Positions 23,800 to 31,275 of a stretch of DNA of 64,000 nt are shown here, piece by piece. The notes under the pieces were generated by a model. It did not search any database, was not told the DNA's origin, and saw nothing but the letters and a program-made list of their open reading frames with translations. Both the position numbers and the translations under genes were made by a program. Position 1 is the stretch's first letter. Every line of letters begins with the position of its first letter. Origin of the DNA: Lacrimispora xylanisolvens (GTDB taxonomy: Bacteria > Bacillota > Clostridia > Lachnospirales > Lachnospiraceae). The stretch covers positions 248,001 through 312,000 of the forward strand of contig NZ_PTJA01000002.1 of assembly GCF_002934545.1 (NCBI RefSeq), read 5' to 3'.

Positions 23800-25326
23800 A
23801 TGATGACTTCTTGCCCCGAAGGATTGTTTTCCTATACAATACAATCCGGCGATACACTTTGGCTGATATCCAGACGTCACTACACTACCGTTGAAGCGAT
23901 TATGGCAGCAAATCCTGGTATTAATCCTGGCAATCTTCAGGTTGGTCAGATGATCTGTATCCCTTCAGGAAACAGAACCGCCCAGCCCCAGACCCAGCCA
24001 ACCCAGCCAACCCAGCCGGCTCAGCCAACCCAGCCGACCCAGCCGACCCAGCCGACTCAGCCGACCCAGCCGACCCAGCCGACTCAGCCGACCCAGCCGA
24101 CCCAGCCGACCCAGCCAGCCCAGTCGACCCAGCCGACCCAGCCAACCCAGTCGACCCAGCCAGCCCAACCGGCCCAGTCAACCCAGCCGACTCAGCCAAC
24201 TCAGCCGCGCATGCAGCCGACTCAGCCTTCTCAGCCCCAGACCGCACCTGGCAACACTTCTCAAATGTCGACAAACCCATTAAGAAGTGAGGCTGTTTCT
24301 GGAAACACAACCCGCTGCCCGGTAGGTTTACGTGCCTATACCATTCAGAAAGGGGATACCCTTTGGCTTCTGGCCAAGAAATATTGTACGAATGTTGAAG
24401 CCATAATGGCATTAAATCCAGGTATCAAACCAGGAAATTTAATGATTGGCCAGGTAATCTGGATTCCTGCAGGATATAAGTTCCGGAATCTTCCGCCATG
24501 GGCGCAGTCCATGGACAATACCATACAGCAAAGGACAGAAACTGAGTATCCGATTTGTCCTCAGGGGACCCGTTCCTATACCATTGAAGCGGGTGATACA
24601 CTCTGGCTTTTGTCCCAGCGTTACAATACTACAGTAGAAGCAATTATGGCTGCAAATCCGGGAGTAAATCCCACCAATCTGTTTGTAGGGCAGGTGATCT
24701 GCATTCCTAGAAACCGTCCGCAGCCCAGTCCCCGGCCCAATCCTCAGCCCAGCCCCGAACCCCAGCTTCCTACGTACATGTGGGTCAGCAAAGCTGAGCA
24801 GAATTTAGGCAATTACTTAAGGTTTTTGAGTCTTCAACAGGTATATTGGCTTAGAATGGCAATTCAGAGTGAACTGTGGAATCTATCAGATGCAGAGTAT
24901 GTAATGAATCGTCTGATGGAAAACCCGCAGGATTTCCAAATGGCATTCAAAACATTTTATGGGGATGAAAATGCCAAAAAATTAGCAGATCTCCTGACGA
25001 ATCATTTGACCATGGTAATTAATTATGTAATGGCAACAAGGGATGGCAACACTCAGGCAGCAGCAGATGCAGAGAATCAGTTAAACAATAATGCTGTTCA
25101 GATGATTTCTTTCCTGACATCCATTAATCCAAACTGGGAGACTACAGACTTACAGAGAATGATAAGCGAATACATGAGTCTGACAAAGGAAGAGATTGAC
25201 GCCACAATGTCCCAGAATTTTGAAGACAGTATCAATATTTTTGCAGATATAGAGCGTGGTGCACTGGAAATGGCCGATATGATGACCAAGGGGATTGTAA
25301 ATCAGTTTCCCCAGTATTTCAGATAA
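23800..25326 (+). CDS. Triple-LysM protein with a long Pro-Thr-Gln linker, possible spore-coat protein
   Basis: A 508-residue protein with three LysM peptidoglycan/chitin-binding repeats (about residues 10-52, 175-217, 255-297), each of the form CP-G-YTI-GDTLWL and ending GQ-I-IP. LysM1 and LysM2 are joined by about 75 residues of Pro-Thr-Gln repeats. The C-terminal 180 residues are helical and unrecognised. There is no signal peptide or membrane segment, as in LysM coat/cortex-interface proteins such as SafA that assemble from the mother cell. A TTG at 23785 is in frame, but AAAGG sits 7 nt before the ATG at 23800. Followed by a terminator. Spore role is inference. Confidence 0.85.
   Translation: MMTSCPEGLFSYTIQSGDTLWLISRRHYTTVEAIMAANPGINPGNLQVGQMICIPSGNRTAQPQTQPTQPTQPAQPTQPTQPTQPTQPTQPTQPTQPTQPTQPTQPAQSTQPTQPTQSTQPAQPAQSTQPTQPTQPRMQPTQPSQPQTAPGNTSQMSTNPLRSEAVSGNTTRCPVGLRAYTIQKGDTLWLLAKKYCTNVEAIMALNPGIKPGNLMIGQVIWIPAGYKFRNLPPWAQSMDNTIQQRTETEYPICPQGTRSYTIEAGDTLWLLSQRYNTTVEAIMAANPGVNPTNLFVGQVICIPRNRPQPSPRPNPQPSPEPQLPTYMWVSKAEQNLGNYLRFLSLQQVYWLRMAIQSELWNLSDAEYVMNRLMENPQDFQMAFKTFYGDENAKKLADLLTNHLTMVINYVMATRDGNTQAAADAENQLNNNAVQMISFLTSINPNWETTDLQRMISEYMSLTKEEIDATMSQNFEDSINIFADIERGALEMADMMTKGIVNQFPQYFR
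23991..24231. repeat. Tandem 9-bp CAGCCGACC-type repeat encoding Gln-Pro-Thr
   Basis: About 25 imperfect copies of a 9-base unit (CAGCCGACC and its variants with A, T or G changes) inside the LysM gene. Copy number is likely to vary between strains through slippage. Confidence 0.9.
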
Positions 25327-25335
25327 AAAAGAAAT

Positions 25336-25370
25336 GGCAGTCCGGTGTGTTAAATCCGGGCTGCCTTTTT
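25336..25370 (+). terminator. Terminator of the LysM gene
   Basis: GGCAGTCCGG and CCGGGCTGCC arms followed by five T. Confidence 0.88.
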
Positions 25371-25372
25371 AC

Positions 25373-25387
25373 TCTACGAAACGTAGA
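25373..25387. promoter_or_regulatory. Palindrome TCTACG-AAA-CGTAGA adjoining the -35 of the XRE regulator gene
   Basis: Perfect 6+3+6 inverted repeat ending one base before the -35 box at 25388. A candidate operator for the XRE protein it precedes. Confidence 0.45.
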
Positions 25388-25416
25388 TTGAAAAAAAATA
25401 TTTAGTCAGTTACAAT
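25388..25416 (+). promoter_or_regulatory. Promoter of the XRE regulator gene
   Basis: TTGAAA (25388-25393), 17-bp spacer, TACAAT (25411-25416). Confidence 0.75.
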
Positions 25417-25474
25417 AATAGAAATAAGCACATACTAAGGACTGAATTATTAAACACAGAGAGGAGGGATACTC

Positions 25475-26059
25475 ATGCCTGATAGTAACATAGGAACCTT
25501 AATTCGAATGCTTCGCAGTGAGCATGGTATGACGCAGAAACAGCTTTCAGATAAGATGCATATCAGTGATAAAACTGTATCTAAATGGGAGAGAGGCAAA
25601 GGTCTTCCAGACATCACACTCATTTCAGAACTGTCCAGACTTTTTGGAGTTGATATACAAAATTTGTTGAACGGGGATTTAACGCCCAATGACATAACAG
25701 GAGGAAATATGAAGCAGATAAAATACTATGTCTGTCCCACCTGCAAAAGCATCAGCTTTTCCACTGGGGATCCGGAGATTTCCTGCTGCAAAAGAAAGCT
25801 TACTGCACTGGAGCCGAAAAAAGCAGAGGAAGGAGAAAAGCTTTCCGTATCGGTGAATGAAGAGGACTGGTTTATCACCAGCGCCCATCCTATGAATAAA
25901 GAGTACTACATTTCCTTTCTGGCCTTTGCATCGGGAGACCGCATCTCAGTAATCAAGCAGTATCCGGAATGGGATTTTAATGTTCGTATACCCAGAAGGG
26001 GACATGGAATGCTGATCTGGTACAGCACAAAGCATGGTTTGCTTTACCAGCTTTTATAA
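25475..26059 (+). CDS. XRE-type helix-turn-helix regulator with zinc-ribbon-like middle and unknown C-terminal domain
   Basis: A 194-residue protein. Residues 6-62 are a Cro/C1 helix-turn-helix (LIRMLRSEHGMTQKQLSDKMHISDKTVSKWERGKGLPD, split here only for description). A Cys pair CPTCKS at about residue 87 and CC at about 108 could form a zinc ribbon. The C-terminal 85 residues (SVNEEDWFITSAHPM, then a YISFLAFASGD stretch) are seen in related clostridial regulators but I cannot assign a function. It stands alone with its own promoter, operator-like palindrome and terminator; targets unknown. Confidence 0.82.
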   Translation: MPDSNIGTLIRMLRSEHGMTQKQLSDKMHISDKTVSKWERGKGLPDITLISELSRLFGVDIQNLLNGDLTPNDITGGNMKQIKYYVCPTCKSISFSTGDPEISCCKRKLTALEPKKAEEGEKLSVSVNEEDWFITSAHPMNKEYYISFLAFASGDRISVIKQYPEWDFNVRIPRRGHGMLIWYSTKHGLLYQLL

Positions 26060-26061
26060 AA

Positions 26062-26094
26062 AAACATCGCTTCGAAAGAAACGATGTTTTTATT
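26062..26094. terminator. Bidirectional terminator after the XRE gene
   Basis: AAACATCG and CGATGTTT arms flanked by A and T runs, between convergent genes. Confidence 0.85.
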
Positions 26095-26101
26095 TCAACG
26101 A

Positions 26102-26311
26102 TTACGTTTTCAGCATATACGAAGCGGCCATGCAGGAAATTCCGGGTATTAAAAATAAAATACCGGAAAAGTAAAAACTGGCAAAGATGATATCTGGAAC
26201 AAGAAGCAGTCTGTTTTTAAGCTGGCAGTATTCGTAAAACATTAAAACGAAAAAAAGAAGCAGAAACAATAACCCTAAAATAAACAAAAGGTTTTTTGCA
26301 AATTTTCTCAT
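26102..26311 (-). CDS. Small membrane protein of unknown function
   Basis: 69 residues with two hydrophobic helices (about residues 8-26 and 40-62) joined by a short polar stretch. GGGAG precedes the ATG at a suitable distance. It follows the YbjQ-family gene on the same strand with a 34-bp gap, so it is probably co-transcribed. I recognise no family. Confidence 0.6.
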   Translation of the reverse strand: MRKFAKNLLFILGLLFLLLFFVLMFYEYCQLKNRLLLVPDIIFASFYFSGILFLIPGISCMAASYMLKT

Positions 26312-26345
26312 GTTGCTCCCCCAATAACGACTCTTTCTGTATCAG

Positions 26346-26657
26346 TTATTTAAATATAGCGGCAGTTCCATAAGCAAGAATTTCAGCCGCTCCCTGCATG
26401 ACGGAGGAGGAGGCGTAACGAATATTGACAATGGCCTCTGCATTCATAGCCTCACCTTCCTGTACCATACGCTTGGTTGCGAGCTCTCTTGCCTCATCCA
26501 TCATTTCCGTATACGCCTTTAATTCTCCGCCAACTAAGGTCTTTAACCCCTGAGAAATATCTTTCCCCAAATTTTTTGACTGTATTGTGCTGCCTTTTAC
26601 CATACCTAAAAGTGTCAGTTCTTTTCCTGGAATATAATCCGTAGTGACTAAAAGCAT
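26346..26657 (-). CDS. YbjQ/DUF74 family protein
   Basis: A 103-residue protein of the YbjQ (DUF74) family, which forms pentameric beta rings of unknown function. Family features: TTDYIPGKE at the start, GMVKGSTIQSKN, ELKAYTEMMDEARELA and ANAEAIVNIRYASS-like NAEAIVNIRYASSSVM near the end. Length is typical. AGGAG is 8-9 nt before the ATG. A small membrane-protein gene follows in the same unit. Confidence 0.92.
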   Translation of the reverse strand: MLLVTTDYIPGKELTLLGMVKGSTIQSKNLGKDISQGLKTLVGGELKAYTEMMDEARELATKRMVQEGEAMNAEAIVNIRYASSSVMQGAAEILAYGTAAIFK

Positions 26658-26732
26658 TTAAATCACGCTCCTTTCTCTATAGAAAACAGTTTTAACATAA
26701 AGATTGAAAAATATGTATTCTTGATTTGTTAC

Positions 26733-26763
26733 TTGACTCTCACATTATGGTATACTCTATACT
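26733..26763 (+). promoter_or_regulatory. MerR-type promoter with 19-bp spacer
   Basis: TTGACT (26733-26738) and TATACT (26758-26763) separated by 19 bp, the overlong spacing characteristic of MerR-activated promoters. Confidence 0.7.
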
Positions 26764-26772
26764 AAATGTGAG
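26739..26772. promoter_or_regulatory. Inverted repeat operator of the MerR-family gene
   Basis: CTCACATT (26739-26746) and AATGTGAG (26765-26772), with an inner GTATA-CTC-TATAC. It spans the spacer and the -10 box, the expected place for a MerR dimer. Confidence 0.7.
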
Positions 26773-26804
26773 CTCAAAAAAAACATATATGTGAGGAAAA
26801 AAGC

Positions 26805-27623
26805 ATGCTGAAAATAGGAGATTTTTCTAAACTGTCAAGAATCAGTATCCGAATGCTCCGCCATTACGACGAGATCGGACTGATGACGCCAAGGAGCACC
26901 GACCACTTTACCGGATACCGTTATTACAGCGAGGACCAGCTCTTAAAAGCGGCCAGGATTAATTCCTTAAAAGATATGGGATTCAGTCTTGCCGCAATTG
27001 GGGAGATATTGAATAACTATGATGATCCCAAAGAGCTGGCAAATTATTTAGAGGTACGGAAAGTAGAAGTCCAGGAAGAAATAAAAGAAAGCGGACAACG
27101 GCTTATGCTCCTTGATGCAGCCATACAAAGGCTGAGAAAGGATGATATGGTAATGAATTATAGCGTAGCATTAAAGACCATGCCCCAACGATATGTGGCC
27201 AGCGTAAGAGAAATTATTCCGGCTTATAATCAGGAAGGGCTGCTGTGGAAAAAACTTGGGGAAGAGACTCATGACATAAATCTGCAGATGTCTGATCCCG
27301 CTTACTCTCTGGCGGTATTCCATGACCGTGATTTTAAAGATGGCGACGTGGAGGTTGAGATTCAGATTTCTGTAAAAGGCACTTATGAAAATACGGAGCA
27401 CGTAGTATTTAAAACAGTACCTAAGGTGGATATAGCATCAGCGGTATACAAAGGAAGCTACGATCAGATAACTGATGTGAATCTGGCAGTGGCAAACTGG
27501 GTCAGAGACAATGAATATGAATTTAACGGTCCCATGTTCTGCATTTATCATGTCAGTCCTGCTCAGACCCAAAATCCGGAGGAATTGGTAACAGAAGTCT
27601 GTTATCCAGTTAAAAAAATATAA
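26805..27623 (+). CDS. MerR family regulator with GyrI-like effector domain (BltR/BmrR type)
   Basis: A 272-residue regulator. Residues 3-70 are the MerR winged helix (IGDFSKLSRISIRMLRHYDEIGL, then GYRYYSEDQL), residues 75-110 a coiled-coil dimerisation helix, and residues 120-272 a GyrI-like small-molecule binding domain. Relatives such as BmrR bind cationic drugs and activate efflux genes. No efflux gene follows directly, so it may act only on itself or on distant genes. Its own promoter has a 19-bp spacer and a dyad, supporting autoregulation. Confidence 0.92.
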   Translation: MLKIGDFSKLSRISIRMLRHYDEIGLMTPRSTDHFTGYRYYSEDQLLKAARINSLKDMGFSLAAIGEILNNYDDPKELANYLEVRKVEVQEEIKESGQRLMLLDAAIQRLRKDDMVMNYSVALKTMPQRYVASVREIIPAYNQEGLLWKKLGEETHDINLQMSDPAYSLAVFHDRDFKDGDVEVEIQISVKGTYENTEHVVFKTVPKVDIASAVYKGSYDQITDVNLAVANWVRDNEYEFNGPMFCIYHVSPAQTQNPEELVTEVCYPVKKI

Positions 27624-27637
27624 ATAATATAAAAAAT

Positions 27638-27668
27638 GGCTGCCTGCTTGTAACAGGCAGCCGTTTTT
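27638..27668 (+). terminator. Terminator of the MerR-family gene
   Basis: GGCTGCCTG and CAGGCAGCC, perfect 9-bp stem, then five T. Confidence 0.92.
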
Positions 27669-27728
27669 GCTATAATAAACAGGAATGAAACAAAAACACG
27701 GTTCCTGAGTCGATTGGAGGTTGGAAAT

Positions 27729-27989
27729 ATGCTGTTTAATAGGAAATTAACAGAGATATACAGTACACAGGATCTTGAAAAGCTATTTCGTGTAAAAAAT
27801 ATACTGAGAGATAATCATATCTATTATATGACGGAAACCACCAATAACAGCTTGCGTTTATCCATGAATAACTTAAATGGAAGAAATCCAATCTTAGGAA
27901 GGACCGGGAACGTAAAAGATTTTTACAGACTTTTTGTATATAAGAAAGATCAGGAAAAGGCAGCCTACATCCTTTCCCAGTTAAGATAA
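27729..27989 (+). CDS. Small DUF2007-like protein
   Basis: 86 residues, no signal or membrane segment. The pattern FRVKNILRDNHIYYMTET, then YRLFVYKKDQEKAAYILSQL resembles DUF2007-type domains (beta-alpha-beta units once proposed as signal-transducing). A TTG at 27714 is in frame but lies 5' of the GGAGG at 27716-27720; the ATG at 27729 is the real start. A single gene; the function is not known. Confidence 0.65.
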   Translation: MLFNRKLTEIYSTQDLEKLFRVKNILRDNHIYYMTETTNNSLRLSMNNLNGRNPILGRTGNVKDFYRLFVYKKDQEKAAYILSQLR

Positions 27990-28037
27990 TTTATAAAACA
28001 GCCAATGGCTAACATAAGCCGCTGGCTGTTATTAATT

Positions 28038-29144
28038 TTACATAAGGACTGCTTCAAACAAAAGCAGGGCAATGAGAAAAACAAGATTGAGAACTGTAAA
28101 GATCCCTAAAAAAGACAAAGTTTTTTTGGGATAGGCAGCAGTAAACAGTTTATAAGAGATTACACTTGCCATGGAGGCGATCAGAGTGCCCATACCTCCT
28201 ACATTTACTCCGGTAAGAAGACTGGGAGCATTATCTGTAAAACCGGACAGCATGACGGCTGCAGGAACATTGCTGATAAACTGGCTTAGTAAAGCAGCCG
28301 TCACCATGGTATCCTTTCTGATTAAACCGGAAACGGTCTGAAAAACCCAGTCAATCCTTGCTAAGTTTCCCACAAATATAAAAATTGCGGCAAACGTAAG
28401 GAGAAGGAAATAATCAACCTGATAAAGGGTGCGTCTGTCAAGAATTGCTGTAGCAGCCAGAATGATCAGGGCAGCAGCCTGATAAGGAACCAGCCGCAAC
28501 ACCGCAGCCACCGCCAGTAAAAACATGGTGCCATAGGCTATGACCTGTTTTTTTCGTATAACAGGAACTGTGGTTGTCTCCTGGTTGATGGGATAGCGTG
28601 GAATAAAAAAGCACACCAGCAAAAGCAGCACCCCTCCAAATAAAACAAAAGGGAAAGTCACTTTTAGAAAAGAAGGCAGACCAAACTCATACCGGGTAAA
28701 CAGATAAAGATTCTGGGGATTCCCGATGGGCGTAAAGCTGGAACCAATGTTTGCGGCAATCGTCTGTAAGACTACAACGAGGGCAGTATGGCGTTCCTGA
28801 CCGCACAGGGAGAGTACTGACAAGGTGATAGGAACCAGAGCGATTAAAGCGACGTCATTTGTCATAAACATGGATGCAAAGAAACTGGTAAAAACAAGGA
28901 GTAAAATCAGCGGTTTTAAATCTTTCATTCCGGATGACAGTTTTATCGAGACCGCGTTTAATAATCCTTCCCGCTCAATCCCTTTCAGTGAGGTCATGAG
29001 GCAGAACAGGCAAAGCAGGGTCTTAAAATCAATATAATTCAGATAGGCCAAATCCGGGGGGATAAAAAAGACAGAAATGAAAGCAAGAATAGACGCAGCA
29101 GTCAGAACGGGTTCTTTCTGAATAAATAAAATGGGTTGTTTCAT
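28038..29144 (-). CDS. SLC13/ArsB-type ion transporter superfamily permease
   Basis: A 368-residue integral membrane protein with about ten hydrophobic helices. Conserved landmarks of the ion transporter (ArsB/NhaD/CitM) superfamily: MTNDVALIALVPIT in the first half, NIGSSFTPIGNPQNLYL, and SQFISNVPAAVMLSGF in the second half, the two Asn-containing hairpins that bind substrate and cation. Candidates are arsenite, citrate/dicarboxylate or Na+ antiport; there is no ars gene nearby to decide. About 50 residues shorter than typical ArsB. Good ribosome binding site (GGAGATG) before ATG. Confidence 0.85.
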   Translation of the reverse strand: MKQPILFIQKEPVLTAASILAFISVFFIPPDLAYLNYIDFKTLLCLFCLMTSLKGIEREGLLNAVSIKLSSGMKDLKPLILLLVFTSFFASMFMTNDVALIALVPITLSVLSLCGQERHTALVVVLQTIAANIGSSFTPIGNPQNLYLFTRYEFGLPSFLKVTFPFVLFGGVLLLLVCFFIPRYPINQETTTVPVIRKKQVIAYGTMFLLAVAAVLRLVPYQAAALIILAATAILDRRTLYQVDYFLLLTFAAIFIFVGNLARIDWVFQTVSGLIRKDTMVTAALLSQFISNVPAAVMLSGFTDNAPSLLTGVNVGGMGTLIASMASVISYKLFTAAYPKKTLSFLGIFTVLNLVFLIALLLFEAVLM

Positions 29145-29254
29145 AAGTCATCTCCAGTAGTAGAAAGGGTAGTAATCATACTTCCGTGCTATTATATATC
29201 ATAAATCCGTCTACTTCAATCCTTGTTTTGCACACCTAAAGCTGCCAGTAAATA

Positions 29255-29293
29255 AGACCGCATCATTCCCAACAGGAATCATACGGTCTTTTT
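29255..29293 (-). terminator. Terminator of the cooS-like gene
   Basis: AGACCG and CGGTCT outer arms with further pairing (ATTCC/GGGAAT) inside, then TATTT on the minus strand. Confidence 0.75.
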
Positions 29294-29298
29294 CTATA

Positions 29299-31209
29299 TT
29301 ACAGCCCCATCGCTTTTCTTTTTTTCATGATGTGGCTTTCGATTTTTTCCGCCACTTCCACAGGATCATCTCCCAGAGCCACCTTGCCGCCTGTCAGACT
29401 TTCCACATCCTCTGTGAGCAGTTTCACAAGCTTTGGTGCACCAGTGATAAATGGAGTGGGTGAAAGATGGGTGAAGGCACCGTAAGCAACGGCAAATATA
29501 CCGTCTATGGTGGCTTTCTGCTCCATCCATTCCGGAGCTGTGACAGCAATGGGAAGATCGGAGATATCTGCATCCAGATAGTCAGCCAGGGCTGTTACCA
29601 GCATGGAGATTCTTCCCGTATCCGTGCAGGTTCCGAAGCTTAATACCGGCGGGATTTTCAGAGCACTGCAGACTGCTTTCAAGCCGTCTCCGGCCTGGTT
29701 TATGGCATCCAGATTACACATACCGGCAACCTCCAAACCATGATTTCCGCAGCCGCCGGCCACAACCAGAATATCTCTCTTAATCAGCTGCTTTGCCAGG
29801 TTTACAGTATTCCAGTCCTGTGGACCGTTTCTTAAAGTGGAGCAGTTTGCCAGCGCTACAATTCCTTTGAGCTGTCCTTTTGCAATGACATCTACAAGAT
29901 TCTGTAAATCATTTCCGATTGCATTCAGAACGGCTTCCGTTGAGAAGCCGGCAATTGCTTTCTGAACATGCCGTGGTACCATGGGTTTTATTTTACCATG
30001 TCTTTTTTTGAAGTTCTCAATTGCGATATGAATGCATTTATCCGCCATTTCTTCCGCTTTTTGAGGATAGTAAGGCATCTCATGTTCCGTTCCGGGGACG
30101 CCGATGATCGTACTGACACTGACAAGGGCAACCTGATATTTTTCTGCATATTGATCAATGGCAGGCGGAGAGCAGTTTTCCTCCATGACAAAGGCATCCA
30201 CGGTACCAGTTGCCAGAAACGGTTCAATTGCCAGCCAGTTTCCCATCAGTCCCACAAAAACATCATCCATTTCAAATCTCTGGAGCAGTTCCTGACCCGT
30301 CTCAATGGATCCTACGATGTGGATTCCTTTTGCACCGCATTGCTTTGCCAGATCCTGAAATTCCTTTGTTTTCGCTTTCATAAGGGCAGCAGCTCCGATC
30401 CAGGGCTGGTGGCCGTTAAATGCAATGTTTACATAATCCGGATCCATAATACCCATATCCACATCAACTTCATGAGGCTTAGGAGTTCCAAATAAAATAT
30501 CCTGAGTCATTTCAAGTCCGATCTGGGCAGTATAAATGGTGGATAACCCCAGCCGCAATGCCTTTTTTGCAAGAGAGACATAGTCTCCATCCACATTGGT
30601 CAGGCAGCTTGCAATACTGTTTTGCACTTCATGTTCAATTCCGGAAGGATAAATGTTTAGCTCATGCCATATTTTCTTCCGTTTTTTCGGAGCAAATGCC
30701 TCCACCATGATACTGTGCTGGTCCGGGTTTACTTTCATCTCCCGGTCTAACAGCTCCGCAAGACAGGTTGCCATCTCGTTGATGGACTGACTGGTGTCAA
30801 TTCCTGTTTTTTCGCACATCCATTTTAGTTTTTCCGTATCAGTGATCTGAAAGGTTGTATTACCCTTTCCCGTTTCTTTCAGTGTCCGAAATGCTTCATA
30901 GGCATGATGGGCATAAGTAGCAGCTCCCATGATGTTTCTCATGAGGAGATTTCTCATTGCCATGGCGTCGGGCCCGATTCCGCAGGCGCCCTTTTCAGGA
31001 CCTTTCTGTTCGTTAATCCGGCAGGGACCGTTGGTGCACAACTGGCAGCTCAGACCCTGGAGACAAAATTTGCATCGTATCTTTTCCTGCTCATCAAATC
31101 TTGAGAATACGCTGGATAAACCGTCATCTCGGATCCGTACCAGCATTTCTTCAACGGAATCGTGATAACTGACACGATCCTTTGGTTTTTCTAAAACTGC
31201 TTCTGACAT
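29299..31209 (-). CDS. cooS: CooS-type carbon monoxide dehydrogenase homologue with altered active-site cluster ligands
   Basis: A 636-residue homologue of the Ni,Fe CO dehydrogenase catalytic subunit. Iron-sulfur ligands at the N-terminus: Cys46-x2-Cys49 (D cluster, bridging subunits) and Cys55, Cys58, Cys63, Cys76 (B cluster). Of the usual C-cluster ligands I find His267 (NGHQP), Cys346 (ENCSPP), and Cys in LANCS, GGCGNHG and FGTCTDTG, plus the catalytic Lys in EQKATIDG. But the GICCTGNE motif reads GSIETGQE, so Glu303 replaces a Cys ligand, and a conserved His of the GHS motif is Tyr99. CO oxidation is therefore doubtful. No cooF, cooC or acetyl-CoA synthase gene is adjacent. Start at 31209 chosen by GGAGG. 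Confidence 0.88.
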   Translation of the reverse strand: MSEAVLEKPKDRVSYHDSVEEMLVRIRDDGLSSVFSRFDEQEKIRCKFCLQGLSCQLCTNGPCRINEQKGPEKGACGIGPDAMAMRNLLMRNIMGAATYAHHAYEAFRTLKETGKGNTTFQITDTEKLKWMCEKTGIDTSQSINEMATCLAELLDREMKVNPDQHSIMVEAFAPKKRKKIWHELNIYPSGIEHEVQNSIASCLTNVDGDYVSLAKKALRLGLSTIYTAQIGLEMTQDILFGTPKPHEVDVDMGIMDPDYVNIAFNGHQPWIGAAALMKAKTKEFQDLAKQCGAKGIHIVGSIETGQELLQRFEMDDVFVGLMGNWLAIEPFLATGTVDAFVMEENCSPPAIDQYAEKYQVALVSVSTIIGVPGTEHEMPYYPQKAEEMADKCIHIAIENFKKRHGKIKPMVPRHVQKAIAGFSTEAVLNAIGNDLQNLVDVIAKGQLKGIVALANCSTLRNGPQDWNTVNLAKQLIKRDILVVAGGCGNHGLEVAGMCNLDAINQAGDGLKAVCSALKIPPVLSFGTCTDTGRISMLVTALADYLDADISDLPIAVTAPEWMEQKATIDGIFAVAYGAFTHLSPTPFITGAPKLVKLLTEDVESLTGGKVALGDDPVEVAEKIESHIMKKRKAMGL

Positions 31210-31275
31210 AATGACCTCCATTCTTTTAATCAAAGGTAGTATGTCAGCTTTCAGAAAAATCAATTCAGAAAAATG

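Noticed and set aside
23991-24231. Short tandem repeats that might suggest a CRISPR array
   Set aside because: Units are 9 bp, contiguous, without unique spacers, and lie in frame inside a coding sequence; no cas gene is near.
23921-24412. Minus-strand open frames rich in Gly-Leu-Ala-Gly or Gly-Trp-Leu-Gly repeats
   Set aside because: They are the reverse reading of the Pro-Thr-Gln repeat in the LysM gene, with no ribosome binding site.
29299-31209. Hydroxylamine reductase (Hcp) as the identity of the CooS-like gene
   Set aside because: The N-terminal Cys pattern and NGHQP, GTCTDTG and EQKA motifs are those of CooS, not Hcp; only the ligand change recalls Hcp.
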